This document shows, in pieces, positions 51,354 through 59,338 of a stretch of DNA of 64,000 nucleotides (its first letter is position 1; each line of letters opens with the position of its first letter). Source of the stretch: Planobispora longispora. GTDB lineage: Bacteria; Actinomycetota; Actinomycetes; Streptosporangiales; Streptosporangiaceae. The notes beneath the pieces are model-generated. The model searched no databases and was not told the origin of the DNA. It saw nothing but the letters and a program-made list of their open reading frames with translations. The stretch covers positions 186,001 to 250,000 of the forward strand of contig NZ_BOOH01000001.1 in the NCBI RefSeq assembly GCF_016863135.1. Direction: 5' to 3'. The position numbers and the translations under genes were made by a program.

Positions 51354-52880
51354 CTACTCGCCGGTCTTCTCGGCGAGGGTCGCGGTGGCGGTGAGGGTCC
51401 GGCCGTCGCGGACGTAGGTGAGGGTCACCTTGTCCCCCGGCTTGAGGCCGCGGACCACGCCGACCACCGTGGACGAGCCCTCCACCGCGGTGTCGCCGAT
51501 CTTCGTGATCAGGTCGCCCTGCTTCAGGCCCGCCTGCGCCGCCGGGCTGCCCTCGGTCACCTGCTGGACCATGGCGCCGCCCGCGTCGCCGATGGCGTCG
51601 GCCATGCTCACGCCGAGGAAGGCGTGGGTGACCTTGCCGGTCTCGATGAGCTGCTGGGCGACCTGCTTGGCGGTGTTGATCGGGATGGCGAAGCCGACGC
51701 CGATGTTGCCCCCGCCGCCGCTGGTGGCGATGGCGGTGTTGATGCCGATCACCTGCCCGCTGGAGTTGACCAGCGCTCCTCCGGAGTTCCCGGGGTTGAT
51801 CGCCGCGTCGGTCTGGATGGCCCCGCCGATCGTGGTGCCGGGGCTGCCGCCGCCCTGCTGCCGGCCGTCCCAGCCGGGCGGGAGCTGCTGGCGCTGCTCG
51901 CCGCCGACGTTCAGGGTCCGGTCGAGCGCGCTGATGATCCCGGCGCTGACCGAGCCGGACAGGCCGAGCGGGCTGCCGATGGCGAGCACGGAGTCGCCGA
52001 CCCGGAGCTGGTCGCTGTCGCCGAGCGACGCCTTGGTCAGGCCGGAGACGTTCTCCGCCTTGATGACCGCGAGGTCGGTGGCGGGGTCGGTGCCGACCAC
52101 CTTGGCGGTGGCGGTCTTGCCGTCGCTGAACTTGACGGTCAGCTCACCGCCCTGGGCGGCGGAGTCCACCACGTGGTTGTTGGTGAGGATCATCCCGTCC
52201 TCGCTGAGGATCACCCCGGAGCCCTCGCCGTTCCCGCCCTGGCCCTTGACCTCGATCGACACGACCGAGGGCTGGACGGCCTTGGCGACGTCGGCGACGG
52301 TGGCCGAGTTGCCGGCCGGGATGGCCACCGGGGCCGAGGAGGCCGCCACCGGGGCCCTGTCGTCGAAGGCGGTCGCGGCGAAGGCCCCCGCCACCCCGCC
52401 GCCCACGGCCATGGCGGCCAGCGCCAGTCCGGCGCCCAGCTTCTGCGCGGCGCTCAGCCGGGCCCGCTGGGCGGGCACCGCGGGCGCCGCGGCGGCGTGC
52501 GGGACGAAGGGGCCGGGGATCGGCCCCGTGACCGGCTCGGCGGCGGGCGGGGCGAAGACCGGCTGCTCGGCGGTGTGCTGCGCCGCGGCGGCCTGCCCGG
52601 CGCCGGGCTGTGCCGGGATGGGGTGGACCAGCGTCGGCTCCGTTCCGGCGTCCGAGACCGCGGCGCTCTGACCAGCGGCGTCCGGGCTTGCGGCGCTCTG
52701 ACCGGCGGCGGCCTGGCCCGCGCGGAATCCGCCGGCACGCGGCGGCACCGCGCCGAACTGGGTCCAGCCCCCGTTGCCGGAGGTCTCGTTGCCGGAGGCC
52801 CCCTCCCCCGGGGTGGCGTCCTGTGCGGGGACGGAGCCCTGCGCCGGAGTGATGTCCTGCTCGTCCTTGTTGTCGTTCAT
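51354..52880 (-). CDS. HtrA/DegP-like membrane serine protease with PDZ domain
   Basis: 508 aa from the ATG at 52880, which has GGGGGATG upstream; an ATG 12 bases earlier is less likely. A long Ala/Gln/Pro-rich cytoplasmic tail (1-130), one transmembrane helix (AGLALAAMAVGGGVAGAFAATAF), the trypsin-like domain with His in ILTNNHVVDSA, Asp in ATDLAVIKAE and Ser in NPGNSGGALV, then a PDZ domain (MVQQVTEGSPAAQAGLKQGDLITKIGD). Envelope quality-control protease. Confidence 0.93.
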   Translation of the reverse strand: MNDNKDEQDITPAQGSVPAQDATPGEGASGNETSGNGGWTQFGAVPPRAGGFRAGQAAAGQSAASPDAAGQSAAVSDAGTEPTLVHPIPAQPGAGQAAAAQHTAEQPVFAPPAAEPVTGPIPGPFVPHAAAAPAVPAQRARLSAAQKLGAGLALAAMAVGGGVAGAFAATAFDDRAPVAASSAPVAIPAGNSATVADVAKAVQPSVVSIEVKGQGGNGEGSGVILSEDGMILTNNHVVDSAAQGGELTVKFSDGKTATAKVVGTDPATDLAVIKAENVSGLTKASLGDSDQLRVGDSVLAIGSPLGLSGSVSAGIISALDRTLNVGGEQRQQLPPGWDGRQQGGGSPGTTIGGAIQTDAAINPGNSGGALVNSSGQVIGINTAIATSGGGGNIGVGFAIPINTAKQVAQQLIETGKVTHAFLGVSMADAIGDAGGAMVQQVTEGSPAAQAGLKQGDLITKIGDTAVEGSSTVVGVVRGLKPGDKVTLTYVRDGRTLTATATLAEKTGE

Positions 52881-52994
52881 GTCATCCCCCATGTCTCACG
52901 TCCGCCCGTGGACGCCACGGTGACGACCGGTTCCTCCGGTGACATCCACGATGCCGGGGGGCGCATAAACACTGGTTAAGAGGATGATCGGCCT

Positions 52995-53047
52995 GCGCCG
53001 CGCCCCCTGACGGGGGCTTTATCAGCCGTGGTCAGGGGGCGCGGCGC
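52995..53047 (-). terminator. Terminator after the acyl-CoA synthetase gene
   Basis: 17-base perfect inverted repeat (GCGCCGCGCCCCCTGAC arm) with a 19-base loop. Confidence 0.75.
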
Positions 53048-53069
53048 GGGCCGTACGAGAACTAAAAAA

Positions 53070-54605
53070 TCATGATTTGGCGGGCCAGTACTCGTCGCGG
53101 AGCAGGCGCTTGTAGAGCTTCCCGGTGGGATGGCGGGGCAGTTCCTCGCGGAAGTCCACGGATCTGGGGCACTTGTACGGCGCCAGCCGGGCGCGGCAGT
53201 ATTCGATCAGCTCGGCCTCCAGCTCCGGCCCGGCCCGCTCCATGGACAGCGGCTGGACGACGGCCTTGACCTGCTCGCCCATCTCCTCGTCCGGGACGCC
53301 GAAGACCGCCACGTCGGCCACCTCGGGGTGGAGCACGAGGATGTTCTCGGCCTCCTGCGGGTAGATGTTCACCCCGCCGGAGATGATCATGTAGGAGCGG
53401 CGGTCGGTGAGGTAGAGGAAGCCGTCCTCGTCGACGTAGCCGATGTCGCCCAGGGTCGTCCACCCGCGCCCCTGCGGGTCCCGGGACGCCTTCGTCTTCT
53501 CCTCGTCACCGTGGTAGACGAACTGCGGCCCGTCGGAGAAGTAGACGGTGCCGTGCTCACGCGGCGGCAGCTCGTTGCCGTCCTCGTCGCAGATGTGCAC
53601 GACGCCCAGGAGCGGGCGGCCGACGGTGCCCTTGTGCTTGAGCCAGTCGTCCGAGCCGACGTAGAGGAAGCCGTTGCCCTCGGTCCCCGCGTAGTACTCG
53701 TGGATGACCGGGCCCCACCAGTCGATCATCTGCTCCTTGACCGGGACCGGGCAGGGCGCGGCGGCGTGGATCGCGCACTTCAGCGACGACAGGTCGTACT
53801 TGGCGCGCGCCTCCTCCGGTAGCTTGAGCATCTTGATGAACATGGTGGGCACCCACTGCGCGTGCGTGACGCCGTACTTCTCGATGATCGCGAGCGCCTG
53901 CTCGGGGTCGAAGCGCTCCATCACCACGACGGTCGCGCCGAGGCGCTGGAAGCTCATGCAGTAGCGCAGCGGCGCGGCGTGGTAGAGCGGGGCCGGGGAG
54001 AGGTAGACGCTGTCGGCCGAGGGCGCGAACAGGAACTGGATGAGCTGCAGCAGCGGGCCCGGCGTGTCCAGCGGGGCCTGGGAGAGAGCGGGCTTGACGC
54101 CCTTGGGCCGGCCGGTGGTGCCCGAGGAGTAGAGCATGTCCACGCCCTGGCACTCGTCCTCGATCGGGGTGGCCGGGTGGGCGGCGACCGCCTCCTCGTA
54201 GGAGTCGAAGCCGGGGGCGACGCCGTCCAGCATGAGCCGGAGCCCGACCCGGGGCGTGGCCTCGGTGACGGAGGTGGCGACGTCGGCGAGCGCGGCCGAG
54301 GAGATGAAGACCCGGGCCTCGCAGTTGTCGACGATGTAGGCGAGTTCGTCGGCCTTCAGCCGCGAGCTGATCGCGGTGTAGTAGAGGCCGGATCGGTGCG
54401 CCGCCCAGGCCACGGCCAGGAACAGCGGGTGGTTCTCCAGCATGAAGGCGATGTGATCGCCCGGGCCCAGACCGGCGGAGCGGAATAGGTGGGCGAGGCG
54501 GTTGGATTCTTCGTCGAGCTCACGGTAGGTGACGACCCTGCCGGAACCCGCCATGATCACAGCGGGTCGGTCCGGCGATGCTGCTGCGATGGCTCCGGGG
54601 TGCAT
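53070..54605 (-). CDS. Acyl-CoA synthetase (FadD-type, AMP-forming)
   Basis: 511 aa. Activates a carboxylic acid with ATP and CoA. P-loop-like YSSGTTGRPKGVK (about 166-178), YYAGTEGNGF adenine motif, TTLGDIGYVDEDGFLYLTDRR hinge region, and the final PTGKLYKR catalytic Lys (about 500). Chain-length preference unknown; fatty or aromatic acids are both possible. Transcribed alone; a symmetrical element overlaps its promoter. Confidence 0.92.
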   Translation of the reverse strand: MHPGAIAAASPDRPAVIMAGSGRVVTYRELDEESNRLAHLFRSAGLGPGDHIAFMLENHPLFLAVAWAAHRSGLYYTAISSRLKADELAYIVDNCEARVFISSAALADVATSVTEATPRVGLRLMLDGVAPGFDSYEEAVAAHPATPIEDECQGVDMLYSSGTTGRPKGVKPALSQAPLDTPGPLLQLIQFLFAPSADSVYLSPAPLYHAAPLRYCMSFQRLGATVVVMERFDPEQALAIIEKYGVTHAQWVPTMFIKMLKLPEEARAKYDLSSLKCAIHAAAPCPVPVKEQMIDWWGPVIHEYYAGTEGNGFLYVGSDDWLKHKGTVGRPLLGVVHICDEDGNELPPREHGTVYFSDGPQFVYHGDEEKTKASRDPQGRGWTTLGDIGYVDEDGFLYLTDRRSYMIISGGVNIYPQEAENILVLHPEVADVAVFGVPDEEMGEQVKAVVQPLSMERAGPELEAELIEYCRARLAPYKCPRSVDFREELPRHPTGKLYKRLLRDEYWPAKS

Positions 54606-54606
54606 A

Positions 54607-54627
54607 AAACCGAACGCTACTCGGTTT
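54607..54627. promoter_or_regulatory. Operator-like palindrome at the acyl-CoA synthetase start
   Basis: AAACCGA-N7-TCGGTTT, 7-base perfect arms, ending one base before the start codon on the minus strand; TAGCGT lies in the spacer. Looks like a TetR-type site; the regulator is not in the window. Confidence 0.6.
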
Positions 54628-54658
54628 GCCTTCCCGTGAGAAGTGTCCGCTTACGCGA

Positions 54659-54695
54659 CGGAGCCGCGACCTCCGTGAAGGAGATCGCGGCTCCG
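54659..54695 (-). terminator. Terminator after the Lys/Trp-rich protein gene
   Basis: CGGAGCCGCGA/TCGCGGCTCCG stem with inner CTCC/GGAG pairing. Confidence 0.75.
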
Positions 54696-54749
54696 CGCTT
54701 GCGGGTGATGGCCTGCTGCTCCGGGAGTACCGGCCAGGCCGCCTTACGG

Positions 54750-55361
54750 TCAGACCTGGCTGTAGACGCTCTGCCAGCCGCCGAAGTAGCCCTTGGGCCC
54801 GTGCGGGTTGCCGCGGCTCACCTGGACGTAGATGGCCTTGGCGTCCTTACCGTGGAAGGTGTAGAACTTCGCGTGCTGGGTGCAGTTCTTGAAGCTCACG
54901 AAGTGCGTCGAGTTGTCGAACTTCACGATCTTGAAGGTCTCCCACGCGCAGTGGAACTTCCACTTGCCCCACCACTTGTGGTTGATGAGCTTGCTGTCAA
55001 CGGTGAAGGGGTACTCGTGAACCCACTTCCAGACCTTCTTCTTGACGACGATCTTGACCCACTTGCACTTCTTGTGGCCGTTAACCCACTTACACTTCTT
55101 GACCCACTTGGAGTACTTCTTCCAGTACCACTGCTTGTAGGACTTCTTGTGGACCGTGACCTCACCCTTGGCCTCAGCCTTGTGGTTGGAGGAGGAGTAC
55201 GGTCCCCAGGTGTCGTGGAAGACAACGGGGGTCGTGGCGGTGGAGGTGGCCTGGACGGGAGTTGCGGGTGTGGCGGTCGAGGCGTTTGCGGCGACCGGGG
55301 CGCCCATCGCCAGAAGGGTGGCCACCCCCGCGCCAACCAGGAAACGGGTGACGAATCGCAT
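54750..55361 (-). CDS. Secreted Lys/Trp/Tyr-rich cationic protein, unknown function
   Basis: 203 aa. GAGAGGA stands 6 bases before the ATG. Signal peptide ~1-30 (APVAANAST), then a Thr/Pro segment. The mature core is highly unusual: about 30 Lys and 13 Trp, with KKCKW and KCKWV-type motifs duplicated (SKWVKKCKWV, then NGHKKCKWVK) and VWKWV, KWWGKWKF after them; only one Arg. Four Cys could form two disulfides. Predicted strongly basic and aromatic. The gene is clearly poorer in GC than its surroundings because of AAG/TGG-type codons. I recognise no family. An antimicrobial, surface-binding or toxin-like role is inference from composition. Confidence 0.8.
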   Translation of the reverse strand: MRFVTRFLVGAGVATLLAMGAPVAANASTATPATPVQATSTATTPVVFHDTWGPYSSSNHKAEAKGEVTVHKKSYKQWYWKKYSKWVKKCKWVNGHKKCKWVKIVVKKKVWKWVHEYPFTVDSKLINHKWWGKWKFHCAWETFKIVKFDNSTHFVSFKNCTQHAKFYTFHGKDAKAIYVQVSRGNPHGPKGYFGGWQSVYSQV

Positions 55362-55548
55362 TGAGGGGTCCTCTCGGGAATGAGGATTTTCTGACGTTCC
55401 CGTTGTAGGACCGGACGATTGCCATCCACTTTCAATTCGCTTTAAGCGCCAGGCCACGCCGAAGATTCGATAAGTGGATTTTCCCGATCTTTCCCAATAA
55501 AGATCGTTAAATCATCGGCGCGACCTGGCTATTCCCTCACCCGTCAGG

Positions 55549-55585
55549 GAAACGATCACTTCGCCGCGGCGGAAGTGATCGTTTC
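55549..55585. terminator. Terminator after metQ
   Basis: GAAACGATCACTTC pairs perfectly with GAAGTGATCGTTTC around a self-complementary GCC/GGC tip. Confidence 0.8.
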
Positions 55586-55600
55586 ACCCGGCGCGATCGA

Positions 55601-56449
55601 TCACTTCCCGTCGGCGGGGATGACGGAGCCGTTGTACGTCTGCTCGATGAACTGCTTCACCTCGGGGCCGGACAGCAGCTCGGCGAGCTTGACCACGCGC
55701 GGGTCCTGCTCCTTGCCCGCGGCCACGACCAGGCCGTTGGCGTACGGGTTGCCCTCGGCCTTCTCCAGCACCAGCGCGTCGGTGGCGGGCTTGAGACCGC
55801 CCTCGATCGCGTAGTTGCCGTTGATGACGGCGGCGTCGACGTCCTCCAGCGAGCGGGGCAGCTGGGCGGCCTCCAGCGGCTGGAAGGTCAGGTTCTTCGG
55901 GTTGGCGGCGACGTCGCGCTCGGTGGCGGCGGTGCCGACGCCCTCCTTCAGGGTGATCACGCCGTTGTCGGCCAGCAGCTTCAGCGCGCGGCCGAGGTTG
56001 GTGGCGTCGTTGGGCACGGCCACGGTCGCGCCGTCGGCCAGCTCGGCGGCGGCCTTGATCTTCTTGGAGTACAGGCCCAGCGGCTCCAGGTGCACGTCCT
56101 TGACGTAGGTCAGTTTGGTGCCCTTGGAGGCGTTGAAGTCGTCCAGGTACGGCCGGTGCTGGAAGAAGTTGGCGCCGAGCTGGCCGTCGTCGAGCTGGAC
56201 GTTCGGCTGGACGTAGTCGGTGAACTCGACGATCTCCAGGTTCAGGCCCTGCTCGGCGGCGAGGTTGTCCTTGACGAACTTCAGGATCGCCGCGTGCGGG
56301 ACCGGGGTGGCGCCGACCTTGAGCACCTCTCCCGCCGCGGGCGCGGCGGCGCCGGTGGACTCGGAGGTGCCGGACCCGGTCGAGCCGCAGGCGGTCAGGG
56401 CCAGGGCCAGGGCGGTGGCGGCGGATGCGACGGCGAAGAACCTGCGCAT
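55601..56449 (-). CDS. metQ: Methionine-binding lipoprotein MetQ
   Basis: 282 aa, ATG with AAAAGGAG upstream. Lipobox LTAC (Cys21). NlpA family: LKVGATPVPHAAILKFVK, LEIVEFTDYVQPNVQLDDGQLGANFFQH (in two parts) and VPNDATNLGRALKLL. Captures methionine (L- or D-) for MetNI. Third gene of metNIQ, 100 bases after metI. Confidence 0.94.
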   Translation of the reverse strand: MRRFFAVASAATALALALTACGSTGSGTSESTGAAAPAAGEVLKVGATPVPHAAILKFVKDNLAAEQGLNLEIVEFTDYVQPNVQLDDGQLGANFFQHRPYLDDFNASKGTKLTYVKDVHLEPLGLYSKKIKAAAELADGATVAVPNDATNLGRALKLLADNGVITLKEGVGTAATERDVAANPKNLTFQPLEAAQLPRSLEDVDAAVINGNYAIEGGLKPATDALVLEKAEGNPYANGLVVAAGKEQDPRVVKLAELLSGPEVKQFIEQTYNGSVIPADGK

Positions 56450-56549
56450 GGTGTGCGCTCCTTTTCGGATGGGAGTCCGGGACCCGCTCATGACGGAGTC
56501 CCGGGAGAGAAGCCTCACGACGAGGCTCTGGAAGAGAGGCGGGAGGGCG

Positions 56550-57206
56550 TCAGCGGCGGGTGAGGCGGCGGGCGACGGCGTCGCCGACGGTCTGCACGAG
56601 CTGGACGATGACGATCAGCACGATGACGGTGACCACCATGAGGGTGGTCTCGAAGCGCTGGTAGCCGTACCGGATGGCCAGGTCGCCGAGACCGCCGCCG
56701 CCGATCACCCCGGCCATGGCCGAGTAGGAGATCAGCGCCACCACGGTCACGGTCAGCCCCGCCACCAGGCCGGACCTGGCCTCGGGCAGGAGGACCTTGC
56801 CGATGATCGTCCAGCGGCCGGCGCCCATGGCCTGGGCGGCCTGCACCGTGTCCCGGCCGACCTCCCGCAGCGCGGTCTCCACCAGCCGGGCGAAGAACGG
56901 CGCGGCGCCGAGCGTCAGCGGGACGACGGCGGCGAAGGTGCCGATGGTGGTGCCGACGATCAGCCGGGTCAGCGGGATGACCGCGATCATCAGGACGATG
57001 AAGGGCAGCGACCGGCCGATGTTGACGACCAGGCCGAGCACCCGGTTGACCGGCGCGGAGGGCAGCAGCCCGCCCCGGTCGGTGAGGATCAGCGCCACGC
57101 CGAGCGGGAGGCCGAGCAGGACGGTGAACAGCGTGGACCAGACGACCATCAGGGCGGTCTGCCCGGTCGCCTCCCACAGCAGCGGGCTCATCTCATCCCA
57201 GCTCAT
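56550..57206 (-). CDS. metI: Methionine ABC permease MetI
   Basis: 218 aa, five hydrophobic helices. MVVWSTLFTVLLGLPLGVAL near the start; the ATPase-contact loop reads AAQAMGAGRWTIIGKVLLPEA. The start codon overlaps the metN stop (ATGA). Confidence 0.94.
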   Translation of the reverse strand: MSWDEMSPLLWEATGQTALMVVWSTLFTVLLGLPLGVALILTDRGGLLPSAPVNRVLGLVVNIGRSLPFIVLMIAVIPLTRLIVGTTIGTFAAVVPLTLGAAPFFARLVETALREVGRDTVQAAQAMGAGRWTIIGKVLLPEARSGLVAGLTVTVVALISYSAMAGVIGGGGLGDLAIRYGYQRFETTLMVVTVIVLIVIVQLVQTVGDAVARRLTRR

Positions 57207-58165
57207 GCCGCCTCCTCCACCAGCAGGCCGCGCCCGGTCAGATAGTCGAGGGCGGCGGCGCGCTCGCCGCCGGTGAGACGGACCCGGAGCCGCCCGGCCG
57301 AGACGCCGGCCACCTCCTCCAGGGCGCCGCCGAGAATGCTCACGTCCACGTCGAACTTGCGCACGACCTCCGAGATCACCGGCTCGTCGGCCCGCCCGGT
57401 GAAGGTGACCGTGACGCTCCCGGGCTCGGGATCGGGCAGGGGGAACAGTTCGGCGGCCAGCCGGGAGCCGGGACGGGCGATCAGCTCGGCGATGCCGCCG
57501 GACTCCTCGATCAGGCCGTCGCGCATCACGGCGACCGAGTCGCAGATGCCCTTGACCACGTGCATCTCGTGGGTGATCAGCAGGATGGTCAGCCCCAGCT
57601 CGCGGTTGAGGTTCTTGAGCAGGGCGAGGATCGACTGCGTGGTCCCGGGGTCGAGGGCCGAGGTGGCCTCGTCCGACAGCAGCACCGAGGGGTTGCCGGC
57701 CAGCGCGCGGGCGATCCCGACCCGCTGCTTCTGCCCGCCGGACAGCTGCGCCGGGTAGGCCCCGGCCTTGCCGGCCAGCCCGACCAGCTCCAGCAGCTCG
57801 GCCACCCGCCGGGCCCGCTCCGCCCGGCCGACGTCCATAACCTCCAGCGGGAAGGCGACGTTCCCGGCGACGGTGCGCGACGACAGCAGCGCGAAGTGCT
57901 GGTGGATCATGCCGATCCGCTGCCGGGCCCGCCGCAGGTCGGCCTCGCCGAGCGCGGTCAGCTCCCGGCCCGCCACGGAGACGGTGCCCGCGGTGGGCCG
58001 CTCCAGCAGGTTCACGCAGCGCAGCAACGTGCTCTTACCGGCGCCGCTCTGCCCCAGCACGCCGAAGATCTCACCCTGGCGGACGTGGAGGTCGACACCG
58101 CCCAGGGCGACGACCTCGCGTCCCCGGTCTCGATAGACCTTGCGCAGGCCTGACACATCGATCAC
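57203..58165 (-). CDS. metN: Methionine ABC ATPase MetN
   Basis: 320 aa, GTG start. Walker A GQSGAGKST (about 38-46), signature QLSGGQKQRVGIARA, Walker B VLLSDEATSALDP, switch His in ITHEMHVVKGI. C-terminal NIL/ACT-like regulatory domain (VTVTFTGRADEPVISEVVRKF to RLRVRLTGG, about 245-305) that binds methionine for trans-inhibition. A ~300-base leader with a Met/Cys-rich ORF precedes it. Confidence 0.95.
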   Translation of the reverse strand: MIDVSGLRKVYRDRGREVVALGGVDLHVRQGEIFGVLGQSGAGKSTLLRCVNLLERPTAGTVSVAGRELTALGEADLRRARQRIGMIHQHFALLSSRTVAGNVAFPLEVMDVGRAERARRVAELLELVGLAGKAGAYPAQLSGGQKQRVGIARALAGNPSVLLSDEATSALDPGTTQSILALLKNLNRELGLTILLITHEMHVVKGICDSVAVMRDGLIEESGGIAELIARPGSRLAAELFPLPDPEPGSVTVTFTGRADEPVISEVVRKFDVDVSILGGALEEVAGVSAGRLRVRLTGGERAAALDYLTGRGLLVEEAA

Positions 58166-58219
58166 AACGGTTCCCCAACATGAATAGATCGCGGAAGAAG
58201 ACTTCAGGCGGGGGAAGGG

Positions 58220-58291
58220 CTAGCGCGTGCCGGGAGGGAACGGCAGGTGGCTCAGGCGGCGCAGGACGATGGTGTCCGCGGGGCAGTTCAT
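58220..58291 (-). CDS. Possible second leader ORF (23 codons) before metN
   Basis: ATG with AGAAGG 9 bases upstream reads MNCPADTIVLRRLSHLPFPP plus three residues and stops 54 bases before metN. It has no special Met or Cys content. Could be a genuine small ORF, part of an attenuator, or chance. Confidence 0.3.
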   Translation of the reverse strand: MNCPADTIVLRRLSHLPFPPGTR

Positions 58292-58354
58292 GGTGCAGGA
58301 CCTTCTCGGGAGGAACGGGGCCGGGGCTTCGGCGCGAGCGGGGGGCGTCCGGGC

Positions 58355-58471
58355 TCAGCGCATCGAGGGCATGCCGCCCATGGCACACGCGCAGGGCGTC
58401 CCGCACATGCGCGCGGCACGACACATGACCCGGCCCTGCGGGGTCATCCAGATGTCGTGCGCCACGTTCAC
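58355..58471 (-). CDS. Met/Cys-rich leader peptide upstream of metNIQ
   Basis: 38 codons from a GTG with GAGG 5 bases upstream. The second half reads VMCRAARMCGTPCACAMG and ends GGMPSMR: six internal Met and four Cys in 38 residues, far above chance in DNA this GC-rich. It lies about 190 bases before metN on the same strand. Such composition is the hallmark of attenuation peptides: ribosome stalling at Met (or Cys) codons when the amino acid is scarce would alter downstream RNA folding and raise metNIQ expression. Cysteine-rich leader ORFs that act this way are known in mycobacteria. Function here is inferred. Confidence 0.65.
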   Translation of the reverse strand: MNVAHDIWMTPQGRVMCRAARMCGTPCACAMGGMPSMR

Positions 58472-58585
58472 GTCTGCCTCAACACATCGCTCCTCTCCCG
58501 CATTCCCCTCGGTTCACGTGATACCCATCACACACACGAGCAGCCGGCCCGCCCGTGGAACCGGGCCGGACACGCCGGGGAAGAG

Positions 58586-58616
58586 GCGCTCTCCCCCCCG
58601 TCAGGAGGGAGAGCGC
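58586..58616 (-). terminator. Terminator of the two-component operon
   Basis: GCGCTCTCCC pairs with GGGAGAGCGC and spans the response-regulator stop codon. A second hairpin, CCGGCCCG/CGGGCCGG, lies at 58544-58569. Confidence 0.7.
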
Positions 58617-59338
58617 GGGAAGGGCTCCATCAGGCCGGCCTCGTGGGCGAGGATCGCCGCCTGGACCCGGTTCTCCAGCCCCAGCCTGGTGAGGATGCGG
58701 TTCACCCGGCTCTTCACCCCCGCCTCCGACAGGCCGAGGCTCCTGGCGACGCGAGTGTTGGACATGCCTCTGGCGACCAGGATCAGGACCTCCAGCTCGC
58801 GCGCGGTCAGCTCGCCGATCCGCCGCGCCGCCTCCGACCGGGCATCCGGCCGCGCCGCTCCCCCGGCGGGCCGTGGAACGTCGGCGAGCAGGGCGGCGGG
58901 CAGGGCCGTGACGGCGCCGATGATCCGCCGGGTGACGCTCGGGGCGAGCGCGGCCTCTCCTGCGGCGACCACGCGGATGGCGTCGGCGAGCCGGTCGGGC
59001 GTGGTGTTCTTCAGCACGAAGCCGGAGGCTCCCGCGCGCAGGGAGGCGTGGACGTACTCGTCGAGATCGAACGTGGTCAGCATCAGCACGCGGGGGCGGG
59101 GGCCGTCGTGCGGCCAGTCACCGAGGATGCGGCCGGTCGCCTCCACTCCCGTCATCCCGGGCATGCGCACATCCATCAACACCACGTCGGGCCGGAGCGC
59201 GAGGGCCGCGGCCACCGCCTCCTGTCCGTCGGCGGCCTCCCCGGCGACCGTCAGATCGGCACGCCGCTCGATCATGAGGCGCAGGGCCGCCCTGACCAGT
59301 TCCTGATCGTCGGCGATGAGCACGCGCACGGGCGTCAT
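58601..59338 (-). CDS. NarL/LuxR-type response regulator
   Basis: 245 aa. Receiver domain VRVLIADDQELVRAALRLM with phospho-acceptor Asp in VVLMDVRMPGM (about 54), Thr in MLTTFDLDEYV and Lys in GFVLKNTTP; an Ala/Pro linker; LuxR-type HTH RIGELTARELEVLILVARGMSN to VNRILTRLGLENRVQA. Its start overlaps the kinase stop (ATGA). Cognate to the upstream kinase. A beta-lactamase-fold hydrolase gene is divergent and may be a target. Confidence 0.93.
   Translation of the reverse strand: MTPVRVLIADDQELVRAALRLMIERRADLTVAGEAADGQEAVAAALALRPDVVLMDVRMPGMTGVEATGRILGDWPHDGPRPRVLMLTTFDLDEYVHASLRAGASGFVLKNTTPDRLADAIRVVAAGEAALAPSVTRRIIGAVTALPAALLADVPRPAGGAARPDARSEAARRIGELTARELEVLILVARGMSNTRVARSLGLSEAGVKSRVNRILTRLGLENRVQAAILAHEAGLMEPFPRSPS

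Noticed and set aside
58166-58500. SAM riboswitch before metN
   Set aside because: I could not find the conserved core or pairing pattern of SAM-I/IV elements on the minus strand; only leader ORFs were visible. A covariance search would settle it.
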